64,000 nucleotides of DNA, taken from Pegoplata infirma. Taxonomy: Eukaryota; Arthropoda; Insecta; Diptera; Anthomyiidae. The DNA lies in contig OY992537.1 in NCBI GenBank assembly GCA_963921195.1, forward strand, positions 130,470,694 to 130,534,693, given 5' to 3'. This document shows positions 43,820 to 55,588 of the stretch, piece after piece (within the stretch, counting starts at the first letter, position 1; each line of letters starts with the position of its first letter). Position numbers and translations under genes: made by a program. The notes under the pieces were generated by a model. That model did no database searches. It saw only the letters and a list, made by a program, of their open reading frames with translations, and was not told the DNA's origin.

Positions 43820-44604
43820 AATAGCATAGGCAACACTAAGAGAACCAACTTTTTGAGAGAGGAAATTAAATGGTAGCCAACCAACCTGATACCCACTGGT
43901 TTTATGTAGAGCTGCTTCTTTAAATGCAAGAAAATTAACTTTTTTGCCAAGTCTGGGGCCGCCACCATTGAGTGTTTTTCTTTATTAGGAAGACCAAATT
44001 GGTCAACTAAATTGTGCGTTTATCATTTGCAATGGTAAATTTTAAATGAAACATTGTTAAACATGGTTTTTATTAATCTTTTAATAGTTTTTCAAAAATA
44101 AATTTTAATTGTTTTTTTACTTTAAAAAAACAACAACAGCTGATAAAAAAAATCGTGTGCAGCGTTGCAAAAAGCATTAGAGATGATTATTTTGGGAAAA
44201 CCCATAGTTGTACAATTAAGTAGTAGAATTTTTTTGGGATTTTGAATTGCGATTTTATGGTTTTCCCAAAATCCAAGTTTTTTTTGTATTGGATTTGACA
44301 TTTGAAATCCAAAAAAGTAATGGGATTTACTTCGATTTTCATTGAAATCCCATTTTTTCTGGATTTCGAGGTATATGTAAATGGCGAGACGAGAAAAATG
44401 GCGTTTCCTAATTCGCTTAGTGCTGGACATATAATTGTGTCGTTTGCTTAACATTTGGTAAAAAACTTTGGTTTTTCTGAGGCGGTTTTAGTTCTTCAAG
44501 GAGGAAGTTTTCCCCTGTTCCGATTTTAACTGTTGAATAAAAACTTTACTACAGCTGGATTACAAAATGGTCTCTTATAAAATAACTCTCGGCAATTGGA
44601 CGAA

Positions 44605-45545
44605 AATTGATATTTCATTTCATTATATTGATGCAGTTTTTCATCAATATGAAGAAGCATTTTCTTTAAGTTTAGGTGGTGAGATTTCCTGTATTAATGG
44701 CTCAACTAGCTAAGGCGTATTCGACAATAAAAACTACAACTGGAAGGATGTGGGTTCAAGTACCAGCCAGGGCAGCAATTTTTTTTTTTTTAATTTAAAT
44801 AATAAAAACTAAATAAAAGGCATATTGATGACATGATCAATTGCGTCATTATTTGTTTCTTCAATTTTGATGACATGTTTCATTATATTGAAGAAAATGT
44901 TTATTCTGGCTCGAGGTCATTATTTTCTTTACTAATTAAAACCATGATATTCTCATAGCATAATTTTCAAGAAAATTATTTTTTTGTTTTAAATTTATTT
45001 ATGTTGGTCATTTTTGCAAGTTTTTAAGTATTTTTGTTGGTTATTGACAATCGTTGCTTTACTAGTATAGTACAATTTCTTCGTCTTTTTTAATTCCCAT
45101 TGTGGATAGAATCGAATATGTACTAATATTTTAGTTTGTGCACAAACGATTTGTCATTAGACTCGTTTGCTACTTTGTAGTAAATCGTTTCTATTTTTGC
45201 TAAATAATCTTGACAATGCAATCTGACAAATTCCGAAACACGTGTCGATTAAGCAAAAATTACCAACATAAATAAATTTAAAACAAAAAAATAATTTTCT
45301 TGAAAATTATGCTATGAGAATATCATGGTTTTAATTAGTAAAGAAAATAATGACCTCGAGCCAGAATAAACATCCTCAAAATATAATATTTTAAAGGTCG
45401 AATAAAACTATTTTTATTTTTTAATAAAAATTAATCAGAATATTAAAGAAAAGCTTCATCAATATGGTAAAATTTGTTATCAAAATTGATGACAGCAAGT
45501 GATGAAACCGTTTCATCAATATGATGAAGCATTTTTCTTTGAATG
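44605..45545. mobile_element. Fold-back with perfect inner arms and a tRNA-like sequence, copy 1
   Basis: The outer zones carry repeated ttcatcaatatgatgaa motifs. The inner arms 44899-45017 and 45254-45372 (about 119 bp) are inverted copies with one mismatch seen, around a loop of about 236 bp. A tRNA-like sequence lies at 44696-44770. It is not resolved whether this is a single element. Confidence 0.7.
44696..44770 (+). repeat. tRNA-like sequence (A and B box), copy 1
   Basis: A-box-like TGGCTCAACTAGCTAAGGCG (44698-44717) and B-box-like GGGTTCAAGTACC (44752-44764), followed by a T run that could end pol III transcription. The stems do not pair as in a working tRNA. The D-arm resembles a Ser/Leu type. 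Duplicate at 54156-54230. Confidence 0.6.
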
Positions 45546-45852
45546 TAAAGAAACGAGTAGGAATGTTGCAATATGTTGAAAACAATTGTTTGGGAGAAAA
45601 AAAATAATTGTTGGTTTTACATTTCACCCCTCTAAAAGGCACAATGAGAGCGGTAGGAGCTGTTTCATAAAAAACGTTATAAAAAATAAATAAATTTAAT
45701 GGGGACTACCCTATGGGTTGAAGTTAGAAGGTAAATATGTTTTGAGAAAATGTTGGGGTTGAAAAAATATTGGAAGTCGTACTCTTTAGGGCACCCTTAG
45801 GAAAGTTAGAACGGTGGAAGAACATTTTTTAAAAATGTAATTTTGTATGGGG

Positions 45853-46004
45853 GTACAGATCTGTTTCACCCCGACTAAGAGATCATCATCAGGTTTTAGA
45901 GAATTTCTCATTTAACTTGTGAAATATATGAATGTTTGATTAACCAACAGTGATTCTCTAAAATGTGCTTATGATCCCTTAGAGGGGGTGAAACAGATCT
46001 GTAC
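45853..46004. mobile_element. 152-bp fold-back MITE upstream of the SANT exon, copy 1
   Basis: Arms 45853-45904 and 45953-46004 pair over 52 bases with about seven or eight differences; both outer ends read gtacagatctgtttcacccc in the two orientations. It ends 125 bp before the terminal exon. Duplicate at 55312-55463. Confidence 0.75.
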
Positions 46005-46129
46005 AGATATACTATGAGATGAATAACTTTTCTGAAGCAATACATAAAAAAATAACCTATTATTAGAATATAAATATTTTTGGGCCTCGAACTCGAATAA
46101 TACTCTAATCGAAAAATATTTACTTTTAG

Positions 46130-46850
46130 GGGCAAGCGTAAAAGATCAGCGAATTTTTCTGAACTGGATCATACAATATTGATGACATTAGTAGCCGAAA
46201 AGAAGGACATAGTAGAAAATAAAAAAACCGATTACAATACTGTTGTTTTAAAAAACACGGCTTGGGAAGATATATGTCACAAGTTTAATGCCATGACAAC
46301 AGGTGAAGCAAGAAGCACAAAAGAACTTCGGGACAAATATCATAATTTAAAACAGGTATGGAGAAAAAAGAAAACTGAAGACCAAAGACCTGAAGGTTTT
46401 AAAAACGAAGACTCTTCTAGTCATAATAGCTTAAACTCGCTTGAGAGGTTACACACAAGTGCATTAACTGATGATGGCATCAATGATATAAGCAATCCCT
46501 TTGACAATGACATGATAAATCAATACGTTGATAGTCAGAATGCAAAAACGGAAGAGTTTTTCGAGGTCGTTGTTAAAAACGAAGTCCAGGATGAAGCGGA
46601 GAGTGATGAAAGTCGACATGTTTCGGAAGAAGTCAGTTCATTGGAAACACTACGACCACAACAGTGTGCCAATGAGTTATTCACACAGGAAATGCAAGTA
46701 ATGAGTAACATACATAATAAAGACGACATTGAGAGGCAAATTCAAGAGGCAAAGTTAACGCTTTTAAGAAAACAAATTGAATTGTGTGATAGACAAAAGG
46801 AGCTATGCCTTTTACAAATCAAAGAAATAAAATCCAAAACTAAAAATTAA
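46130..46850 (+). CDS. Myb/SANT-like DNA-binding protein, terminal exon (copy 1)
   Basis: An open frame from the ag acceptor at 46128-46129 (after tacttttag) runs to taa at 46850. The exon encodes about 239 residues; with the proposed first exon the protein is about 244. The N-terminal 75 residues are a Myb/SANT-like domain: GKRKRSANFSELD, the first helix, AWEDICHKFNAM with its tryptophan, and STKELRDKYHNLKQVWRKKK as the recognition helix and basic end. An acidic, Ser-rich linker follows, then a C-terminal amphipathic coiled coil (IERQIQEAKLTLLRKQIEL, then KELCLLQIKEIKSK). This layout fits zeste/FSBP-type Myb_DNA-bind_5 proteins, presumed nuclear DNA binders. The first in-frame ATG (46182) would cut helix 1, so an upstream exon is needed. 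No stops or frameshifts; codon use contrasts with the surrounding repeats. A transposon-derived origin is possible, since Harbinger elements carry related Myb-like proteins. Confidence 0.78.
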
Positions 46851-46931
46851 AATATCCTTTTTAAATACTGAATTTTTAAATTTTTTTTAAGTGAAAATGG
46901 AACTTACGAAGAATGTGAATTTAACTAACTA

Positions 46932-47091
46932 CCCGAGTAAATATGTGAAGGATCAGTACTGATGTGAAAAATGGATCGCTAAGAGAAGATAAAATTGTAT
47001 CCGTCCGATTAAAAGTGATCTAATGTTAGCGATCCATTTTTCGGATCACTGCTGATCTTTCAAATCTCGGATCAGTACTGATCTTACTCGG
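46932..47091. mobile_element. 160-bp fold-back with CCGAGTAA ends, copy 1
   Basis: CCCGAGTAAATATGTGAAGG at the left and ttactcgg at the right, with inner arms ggatcagtactgatg / aatggatcgctaa and their inverses. It sits about 80 bp after the SANT stop codon, so it may lie in the 3' UTR. Duplicate at 56391-56550. Confidence 0.7.
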
Positions 47092-47329
47092 ATAAGCACT
47101 GATCTTTCAAATCTTAAATCAGATGTGATATATATACGGATATGCATGTTATGTAGTTGTGTTCAGATTTAACCCTAACTCTGAAATCTTAACGACGGGC
47201 TACTCCATTCTGTAGAGTGCAGTTTCTTTCTTTTTCACACTTACCTAGTTTTGTATCATGCCATCCAGGTTCAATAAACAGAAAAACAAGAAAAAAGGAA
47301 AGCAAATACTTACGATTAAAAATTTGTCA

Positions 47330-47595
47330 CTGGAAAAATATTCAGAAGTTTTCTATTTGAAACATTTCGCAAAATCTGAGGACTTTTATAAAGGAAAAAT
47401 GTGACAGATTTTTCTATAGAAAAAATGTCTTAGAATCTGATAATTTTTATAAAAGAAAAATATCTCAGAGTCTGTGAATTTTTCTAAATCAATTTAACAA
47501 AATCTTAAAATTTTTCTGTACGAAAAATGTTTTAGAAAAATATATTAACTAGCGGAAAAATGTTTTAGAATCTGAAACTTTTTCTATATCCAAAA
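47330..47595. repeat. 35-bp minisatellite block, reverse orientation, copy 1
   Basis: Units such as ctatagaaaaaatgtcttag and gaaaaatgttttagaatctg are related to the array at 29570-30520 in the opposite direction, with irregular spacing. Duplicate at 56789-57054. Confidence 0.65.
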
Positions 47596-47599
47596 TCGG

Positions 47600-47643
47600 C
47601 TTCTTTTTGTTGCCAATAGGCAACAAAAAGAAGCCCTTATCTC
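47600..47643. other. Tandem-duplication junction with 15-bp palindrome
   Basis: Copy 1 ends ...tgccaataggca (47622). Eleven bases, acaaaaagaag (47623-47633), follow that exactly reverse-complement cttctttttgt just upstream, giving 15-bp perfect arms (47600-47614 and 47619-47633) around aata. Ten further bases, cccttatctc, then lead to the first base of copy 2's hAT end at 47644. At the right end of copy 2 (57081) the eleven bases are absent. Confidence 0.92.
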
Positions 47644-48009
47644 CAGTGATACCAACTTAGCCCTTTTGGGGCTATATTCAGCCCTTTATGATTGCTCTCA
47701 ATGCTATTTTTTTCTTTAAGCCCTTTTATTTTTTTAAGGGGCTAACATGGCTCTTTTTGTTATATTTTTTATCCCTTTTAGCCCCTTTTTAACCATTTGT
47801 TAATTTTTTGAATCATTTGTTAATATTTTGCCACAATGTTTGCTGTTTGGCCACAATGTTTTCTTAAATAAGGTTGCATATCTTTTGTACATGAAATTAT
47901 AAACCATGAAAAGGGAATCAAAGACTCGGAAAATCTTAGATAAAACAGATTAATTTTTGATCGAAATACACTGTTTCAAAAATTTTTTGGTTGATAATCC
48001 GATTTTGAA

Positions 48010-48159
48010 GTTGTCATCGTTTGTTCTGATTTAATTGGAAATCCTTATTCAAATGCAGAAGTAGAAAGAACATTTAGTGTCATGAATTTCTTTAATAATA
48101 AAAATTGGATGTCAATAAATACATCAAATTGTTTAAGTATTTCTGCAAAAATTAAATGA
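48010..48159 (+). pseudogene. hATC transposase remnant, copy 2
   Basis: Identical to 38549-38698, with the SNAEVERTFSVMN core and the same terminal stop. Confidence 0.88.
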
Positions 48160-48678
48160 AACCAATATTACGAATAGTCCAATTATTATTTATGTACGCG
48201 CACTTTTATGGCCCGAAGAAAAAAAATAATATTGTTGGAAAACGCAAATCTTAGCGATTTCGTTTAAATTCTACATTTTTAAGTCAAATATTTCAATAAA
48301 TTTTTTTTAACCCGAGTAAAAATAAACATATATAACAATATATAACCAGATGCAAACACAATAAATCATATATGATTATACATCGCGTGAGATATTTTCA
48401 AAATTTTGTAAATGCAGTCATATGTAGTTATATATAATTGAATCATGATTCGGATTAAAAGGTGAACGGTTGATATAATTATATAAAATTATATGAGGGT
48501 CAATACAAAATTTGTTTTTCTGTATAATTTAATATAAAATTATATATATCCTATTCTGTTCCATATATAACACTATGTGTTTCCATTTAACCAAAAATTT
48601 TCTAAGTTTTTAAGGCAAAGTATGAGAAACTTTTTAAAATGTTCCTAAACATTTCCTTGTTAGGGTTATGTATATCAC

Positions 48679-51241
48679 CAGGCCCGGACTACCCTTAAGG
48701 CAAAGTAGGCAACTGCCTAGGGGCCCCGCATCAGCTAGGGGCCCCGCATCAGCTAGGGGCCCCACATCAGCTAGGGGCCCCTATTTTTTTTATTATTATT
48801 TTTTTTTAAAGCACGGTGCCCCTAACTTTTTTTTTTTAATTATTACTTGGTAAAAAATGCGCCCACGTATTTCTTTGACTGAAATTATTACTTGGTAAAA
48901 AATACTATGTAAACATGGAAGAATAAATAGGGAAATGCTAACAATTATTCTTTTCACAGCGATGAGTCTTTTGTTGGTAAAATTTTCAAAGAAGAAAAGC
49001 TAGGGGTCCCTACCTTTTTTTTAATTATTACTTGGTAAAAAAATGCGCCTACGTATTTCTTTAACCGAAAAGTATTAGGGGCCCACGGGGCCCCTAGCTT
49101 ATTTTTAATTATTACTTGGTAAAAAAATGCGCCCACGTATTTCTTTGACTGAAAATTATTACTTGGTAAAAAATACCAGTGTAATCATGGAAGAATAAAT
49201 AGGGAAATACAAACAATTATTCTTTTCACAGCGATGAATATTTTGTTGGTACAATTTTCAAAGAAGAAAAGCTAGGGGCCCCTAGCTTTTAATTTAATTT
49301 ATTTTTTTTTTATTTTAATTTAATTGTAATTTCCTTTTAAATAACGTTTTTTGCAATAATCTTTTTGAAATTGTGGAGGATATCACTACATTCGGCAAGG
49401 CCGAATTTAACTTTTTTACTTGTTTGAGTTCTTTTATGCTTTTTTTGCCTTCTTAGAAGCAATTTTTTAAATTTATTTTTGATTGAAAAAGGCTTTCAGG
49501 AAATTAAACATTACTTCTAAGTAGAGTTTGCAAATAATGGAGATATTTCATAATCGCGATTAAGATTAAAAAAACGCCGTTAATCACGATTAACGATTAA
49601 TCGAATTTTTAAATAATTTGAATTGCAATAGCTTCATTAAAAAACTTTTTGAAAATTTACATTTTAGAACGTACGAAAATTCAAAAACTAATATTTTTAA
49701 GAAATAAAAGCCCTCTTTTCGCATAACCGTATATACGCTTACCCATACAAATTATCCACGCTTATTTTTAGCGTGTATAATTATCAGCGTTAATTTCAAG
49801 CTTCGATAAAAAGTGAAGCCAAGTTCACATTTTTAATGAATTAGCATAGACACAACCCTTTTCTTCTTGTTATAGCAAAGACATACACCTATTTTGTCTT
49901 GTTTGCCTTAATAAATTTTGACACCAACCACAGTGATACCAAGTACATTTTGTTAAACGTGGATGCGTTTTCGGTAAAACGGTTAATGTTAACATATATG
50001 CGGTTATGCGAAAACAGGGCTAAAATTATAAAGTTCCGAATTTCCATAGCAAAAATAAATCGAGATTTAGGTAGAATCTTTTTGTTATACCATATCATAG
50101 TGCATTCAAACTGCGCTCTTGATGCACTACAGGAACAATTTTTTATATTTTTTGTTAAGATATTTTTTTTAAAAATACATAATACCTTCCGATAGCCAAT
50201 ATTAAACATGATCCGGATGATATACGTCTGACAGTAGAGATAAAATTTAGTAAAACTGCACTTACAGTTTTTCATTTCGTGATCCTCTTTCCTTTTAAAA
50301 GGACTTCAACATTTTTAAGGATATATTTTATAAAATATTTCTGAAATATTTGCATTTGTCCTAGGATGCCACTGGTGATGGCAAATAAAAGAGAAGGATC
50401 TCCCCTAATTTTTATTTTTTTTTTATTTTGCCATTTCAGGACAAAAGGATGTGGAAAAGGTATTTTTAAAACTTTATCAAAATATTTTGTTGAAAACTTC
50501 GAATGATATTGAAGGATAAAGTTTTGAAACGTTGTAACTTACCTCCTTTTTCCTGATATCTAAAAATTATAAAATAGGGAAAATATGGGAGATCCTCCTC
50601 TTCATTTGCCATCACCAGTGCCATCCTAGGACAAATGCAAATATTTCCGAAATATTTTACAAAATATATCCTTAAAAATTTTGAAGTCCTTTTAAAAGGA
50701 AACATGATCACGAAATGAAAAACTGTAAATGCAGTTTTACTAACTTTAGCCTCCAGTTTAAAGTTTGAAAAAATTACGTTATTTGACAAAATTGTATATC
50801 GAATTTTTTACCAAATTCGGTCAAAGAAATTATTTGCATATATTTTTACAAGAAAAAAGGAAAGAAAATTGCAAAGAAGTTAAATGAATCATGGGCCAAG
50901 ATTGTACATGTTTTAAATTCGTCGTAAAAACATTGTATTTCATAGACAATGATTAATCGTAATCGCTTATTTTTTTTTGTCGATTACGATTACGATTAAT
51001 TGGCACGATTAATCGCGATTACGATTTTTATCGTTTTGCAAACTCTACTTCTAAGAAGGTCAAAAAATTAAAAGAGAATTCCAGAAAGGGGTAAACTATT
51101 CACAAAAAACAGCGTAATTTAGAAAATATTTACATTGTGCTTGGAAAATTTGTGTTTTTTTTTTTTTGGAATTCTAAAAAGTCTGAAGGGGCCCCGAGAC
51201 ATGCATTGCCTAGGGGCCCCGACATGGCTAATCCGGCCCTG
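48679..51241. mobile_element. hAT-b, copy 2
   Basis: Duplicate of 39218-41782. The tatatcac target duplication is retained on both sides (48671-48678 and 51242-51249). Two T-run length differences distinguish it from copy 1. Confidence 0.9.
49522..51047. mobile_element. hAT-c with nested fold-back, copy 2
   Basis: Duplicate of 40061-41587 with cttctaag flanks kept. The nested fold-back is at about 50248-50744. Confidence 0.9.
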
Positions 51242-52430
51242 TATATCACCTATCTGGTTCGAAGCGTACCCGAACATTATTTTGTTTAAGAAAATTATAT
51301 GTTTGGTGAATGTATCGTTGACCTGTGGTGTGTCTCAACCCAAACCAAAAAACACCAGGATTTTACATGTTTTTATGCAATTAGATCTAATTAGATCCAC
51401 AAATGTATGGCAATGTCTGGTCAAAACTCGGATGAAATCAAATAATATTTTATACAAGTTGATCTTTTTTAATGCAAAAACATCCACCATTATTCGGATC
51501 AAATTGCGTATAAATATATATTGTGTTACATACCATTATATATTGTATCATATAAAAATTTTTACTCGGGAATAATCCCATTTTTACATTAGAACGTAAG
51601 ATCAATCTCTTAAAAACACAAATTAAAAAAAAAAATTGCTGAAAAACACAAAAACTGATAAATTTTTGAGTTTGGCCCTTTTTTGCCCTTTTTAACTGCT
51701 CATGCGACGCTTTTTGGTTTGAAATAGTTGGCAACGCTGCTTATTGGCAGGCGAATCTCATTTTAAAAGTAATATGCTATTAACATATACCCCGAAATCC
51801 ATATAAATTTGGATTTCAAATCCAATTAAAATCTATACCGTTTACATATGCTTTTTTGCCCTTTGGCGGGATTTTGTTTGTACTAACTCTGTATTTTCTT
51901 TTGATTTGTGTACAGGGTTGTTAGTGGGAAAATTACCCAATTTTATAAATATTTCTAAAAACAATGGCCGTATTCATTTAAACTCGTATACAACAAGTAC
52001 TTATACCGTATAAACTAACCAAACTTATTTTTTATAAATGGAGTTTGACATAAATTGTATAAATTTATCAGACTTAGTGTGCAATTACAATTCTGGCGTT
52101 GGCCTTGAATTTTGCTCGCTCCCATACATTTTGTATGTAGAACAAAATTCAAAGCCAACGCTAGCGTTTCAAAGCCAGAATAGAATCAATTCTATTACAT
52201 ATTATACGAGGTGTTTATACGGTTAGATGAATACCATTAATGATTTTTCTTTCCCGGAGCCAATATTTTCAATCCCACTAGTATATGTTGGGACCACAAT
52301 ATTAAAAAAATGTGGTTTTATGCATAGAGTAAAGAATATATTAGAGATTTTGATAGGCCCCAAAACAATATGTCACTTTATATAAATTGGTTCTCTTAAT
52401 GTTTAAGAGAGTTTTTACATGCAATAGCAT

Positions 52431-53279
52431 CAGTGTTGCCACCTCATGTGTAATTACACATATCATGTGGAATTTTTTTTTTCATGTGTAGCCCATGTGT
52501 AATTGTCTTCATGTGTAATTTTAAATTTTTACTTTTGGGAGCATTTTTTTTTCATAATTTTTTTAACAAAACTTTTAGCAGATCTTTCTGCAGATAGGAA
52601 TATTTTAACGAAATTCTCTGTCATTCAGTTTTAAGAAATAACAGAAGTTTTTTAATTATTTTGCTGAGTTTACAAAAATATTTTTGTAAACATTTCAGCT
52701 AATTATTTTAAAATTTTACAGATTTTTTTTTTCGTGAAATTTTAACGATTAAAAATTGTCAAAATTAAAAAATAGCAGACTTTTTTGCTAATTTTACAAA
52801 AATACTTAGTTATCATTTGTATTTTTCTAAATTTTATTAAAAAAAAATGATGATTTGAAAAAAAAAAGAAAAAATACAACAAACTGTTTCTGTGAAATAA
52901 GCAACCTTTTCTGCCGTTTTTTGTCTTTAAAATTTTGCAATATTTTCGTTTATGTTTATGCTTAAAATTTTTTTGAGAAGATTTTCAGCTGAAGTCAATA
53001 AATTTTTTTTGCTGTTTTTCAGATTTTCTTTTGATTTGACTTAGATTATCCAGACAGAAATTTCGCAAAAAATATAAATCGTAGGTTTTTTGAGCAGTAA
53101 AAACCAGACTTTGGTTAACCGTTTATTTTGAAAATTAAAAAAAAAAAAAAAAAATTATTGTAAAAAAGCATGTGTAATTGCATGTGTAATTTTGACATGA
53201 TCCATGTGTAATTCGTGATTTCATGTGTAATTTTGGCATGACCCATGTGTAATTTACGATTTTGTTGGTGGCAACACTG
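52431..53279. mobile_element. hAT-d MITE, copy 2
   Basis: Duplicate of 42971-43819 with both aatagcat flanks. Confidence 0.92.
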
Positions 53280-54155
53280 AATAGCATAGGCAACACTAAG
53301 AGAACCAACTTTTTGAGAGAGGAAATTAAATGGTAGCCAACCAACCTGATACCCACTGGTTTTATGTAGAGCTGCTTCTTTAAATGCAAGAAAATTAACT
53401 TTTTTGCCAAGTCTGGGGCCGCCACCATTGAGTGTTTTTCTTTATTAGGAAGACCAAATTGGTCAACTAAATTGTGCGTTTATCATTTGCAATGGTAAAT
53501 TTTAAATGAAACATTGTTAAACATGGTTTTTATTAATCTTTTAATAGTTTTTCAAAAATAAATTTTAATTGTTTTTTTACTTTAAAAAAACAACAACAGC
53601 TGATAAAAAAAATCGTGTGCAGCGTTGCAAAAAGCATTAGAGATGATTATTTTGGGAAAACCCATAGTTGTACAATTAAGTAGTAGAATTTTTTTGGGAT
53701 TTTGAATTGCGATTTTATGGTTTTCCCAAAATCCAAGTTTTTTTTGTATTGGATTTGACATTTGAAATCCAAAAAAGTAATGGGATTTACTTCGATTTTC
53801 ATTGAAATCCCATTTTTTCTGGATTTCGAGGTATATGTAAATGGCGAGACGAGAAAAATGGCGTTTCCTAATTCGCTTAGTGCTGGACATATAATTGTGT
53901 CGTTTGCTTAACATTTGGTAAAAAACTTTGGTTTTTCTGAGGCGGTTTTAGTTCTTCAAGGAGGAAGTTTTCCCCTGTTCCGATTTTAACTGTTGAATAA
54001 AAACTTTACTACAGCTGGATTACAAAATGGTCTCTTATAAAATAACTCTCGGCAATTGGACGAAAATTGATATTTCATTTCATTATATTGATGCAGTTTT
54101 TCATCAATATGAAGAAGCATTTTCTTTAAGTTTAGGTGGTGAGATTTCCTGTATT

Positions 54156-54230
54156 AATGGCTCAACTAGCTAAGGCGTATTCGACAATAAAAACTACAAC
54201 TGGAAGGATGTGGGTTCAAGTACCAGCCAG
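54156..54230 (+). repeat. tRNA-like sequence, copy 2
   Basis: Duplicate of 44696-44770; the T run after it is one base shorter. It lies in the second copy of the fold-back, whose inner arms are at 54358-54476 and 54713-54831. Confidence 0.6.
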
Positions 54231-55311
54231 GGCAGCAATTTTTTTTTTTTAATTTAAATAATAAAAACTAAATAAAAGGCATATTGATGACATGATCAAT
54301 TGCGTCATTATTTGTTTCTTCAATTTTGATGACATGTTTCATTATATTGAAGAAAATGTTTATTCTGGCTCGAGGTCATTATTTTCTTTACTAATTAAAA
54401 CCATGATATTCTCATAGCATAATTTTCAAGAAAATTATTTTTTTGTTTTAAATTTATTTATGTTGGTCATTTTTGCAAGTTTTTAAGTATTTTTGTTGGT
54501 TATTGACAATCGTTGCTTTACTAGTATAGTACAATTTCTTCGTCTTTTTTAATTCCCATTGTGGATAGAATCGAATATGTACTAATATTTTAGTTTGTGC
54601 ACAAACGATTTGTCATTAGACTCGTTTGCTACTTTGTAGTAAATCGTTTCTATTTTTGCTAAATAATCTTGACAATGCAATCTGACAAATTCCGAAACAC
54701 GTGTCGATTAAGCAAAAATTACCAACATAAATAAATTTAAAACAAAAAAATAATTTTCTTGAAAATTATGCTATGAGAATATCATGGTTTTAATTAGTAA
54801 AGAAAATAATGACCTCGAGCCAGAATAAACATCCTCAAAATATAATATTTTAAAGGTCGAATAAAACTATTTTTATTTTTTAATAAAAATTAATCAGAAT
54901 ATTAAAGAAAAGCTTCATCAATATGGTAAAATTTGTTATCAAAATTGATGACAGCAAGTGATGAAACCGTTTCATCAATATGATGAAGCATTTTTCTTTG
55001 AATGTAAAGAAACGAGTAGGAATGTTGCAATATGTTGAAAACAATTGTTTGGGAGAAAAAAAATAATTGTTGGTTTTACATTTCACCCCTCTAAAAGGCA
55101 CAATGAGAGCGGTAGGAGCTGTTTCATAAAAAACGTTATAAAAAATAAATAAATTTAATGGGGACTACCCTATGGGTTGAAGTTAGAAGGTAAATATGTT
55201 TTGAGAAAATGTTGGGGTTGAAAAAATATTGGAAGTCGTACTCTTTAGGGCACCCTTAGGAAAGTTAGAACGGTGGAAGAACATTTTTTAAAAATGTAAT
55301 TTTGTATGGGG

Positions 55312-55463
55312 GTACAGATCTGTTTCACCCCGACTAAGAGATCATCATCAGGTTTTAGAGAATTTCTCATTTAACTTGTGAAATATATGAATGTTTGATT
55401 AACCAACAGTGATTCTCTAAAATGTGCTTATGATCCCTTAGAGGGGGTGAAACAGATCTGTAC
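55312..55463. mobile_element. 152-bp fold-back MITE, copy 2
   Basis: Duplicate of 45853-46004, again just upstream of the SANT exon. Confidence 0.75.
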
Positions 55464-55588
55464 AGATATACTATGAGATGAATAACTTTTCTGAAGCAAT
55501 ACATAAAAAAATAACCTATTATTAGAATATAAATATTTTTGGGCCTCGAACTCGAATAATACTCTAATCGAAAAATATTTACTTTTAG

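Larger units (their letters stand above)
38184..47622. repeat. 9.44-kb tandem duplication, copy 1
   Basis: The whole interval is repeated in direct orientation at 47644-57081, offset by 9459-9461. I found no substitution by eye, only about five single-base indels, four in T runs and one in ccaacc/ccaaacc near 41884. The left edge equals the first base of a hAT terminal repeat; the right edge is tgccaataggca. The unit contains the terminal exon of the SANT-like gene and several nested transposons. Confidence 0.97.
48311..51570. mobile_element. CCCGAG-ended AT-rich element, copy 2
   Basis: Duplicate of 38850-42110, with the same termini and the same nested insertions. Confidence 0.7.
47644..51739. 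mobile_element. hAT-a, copy 2
   Basis: Duplicate of 38184-42279. Its right flank still has cttattgg (51740-51747), but its left flank is cttatctc, so only five of eight target bases match. This shows it arrived by duplication rather than by a second transposition. Confidence 0.92.

Noticed and set aside
44122..44454. 110-codon minus-strand frame (also at 53582)
   Set aside because: Spans inverted ggatttcaaatcc-type repeats; no family features.
46182..46850. SANT-like CDS starting at the internal ATG 46182
   Set aside because: This start would remove the first helix of the DNA-binding domain, whose codons are open upstream to the ag acceptor at 46129; a spliced start is more likely.
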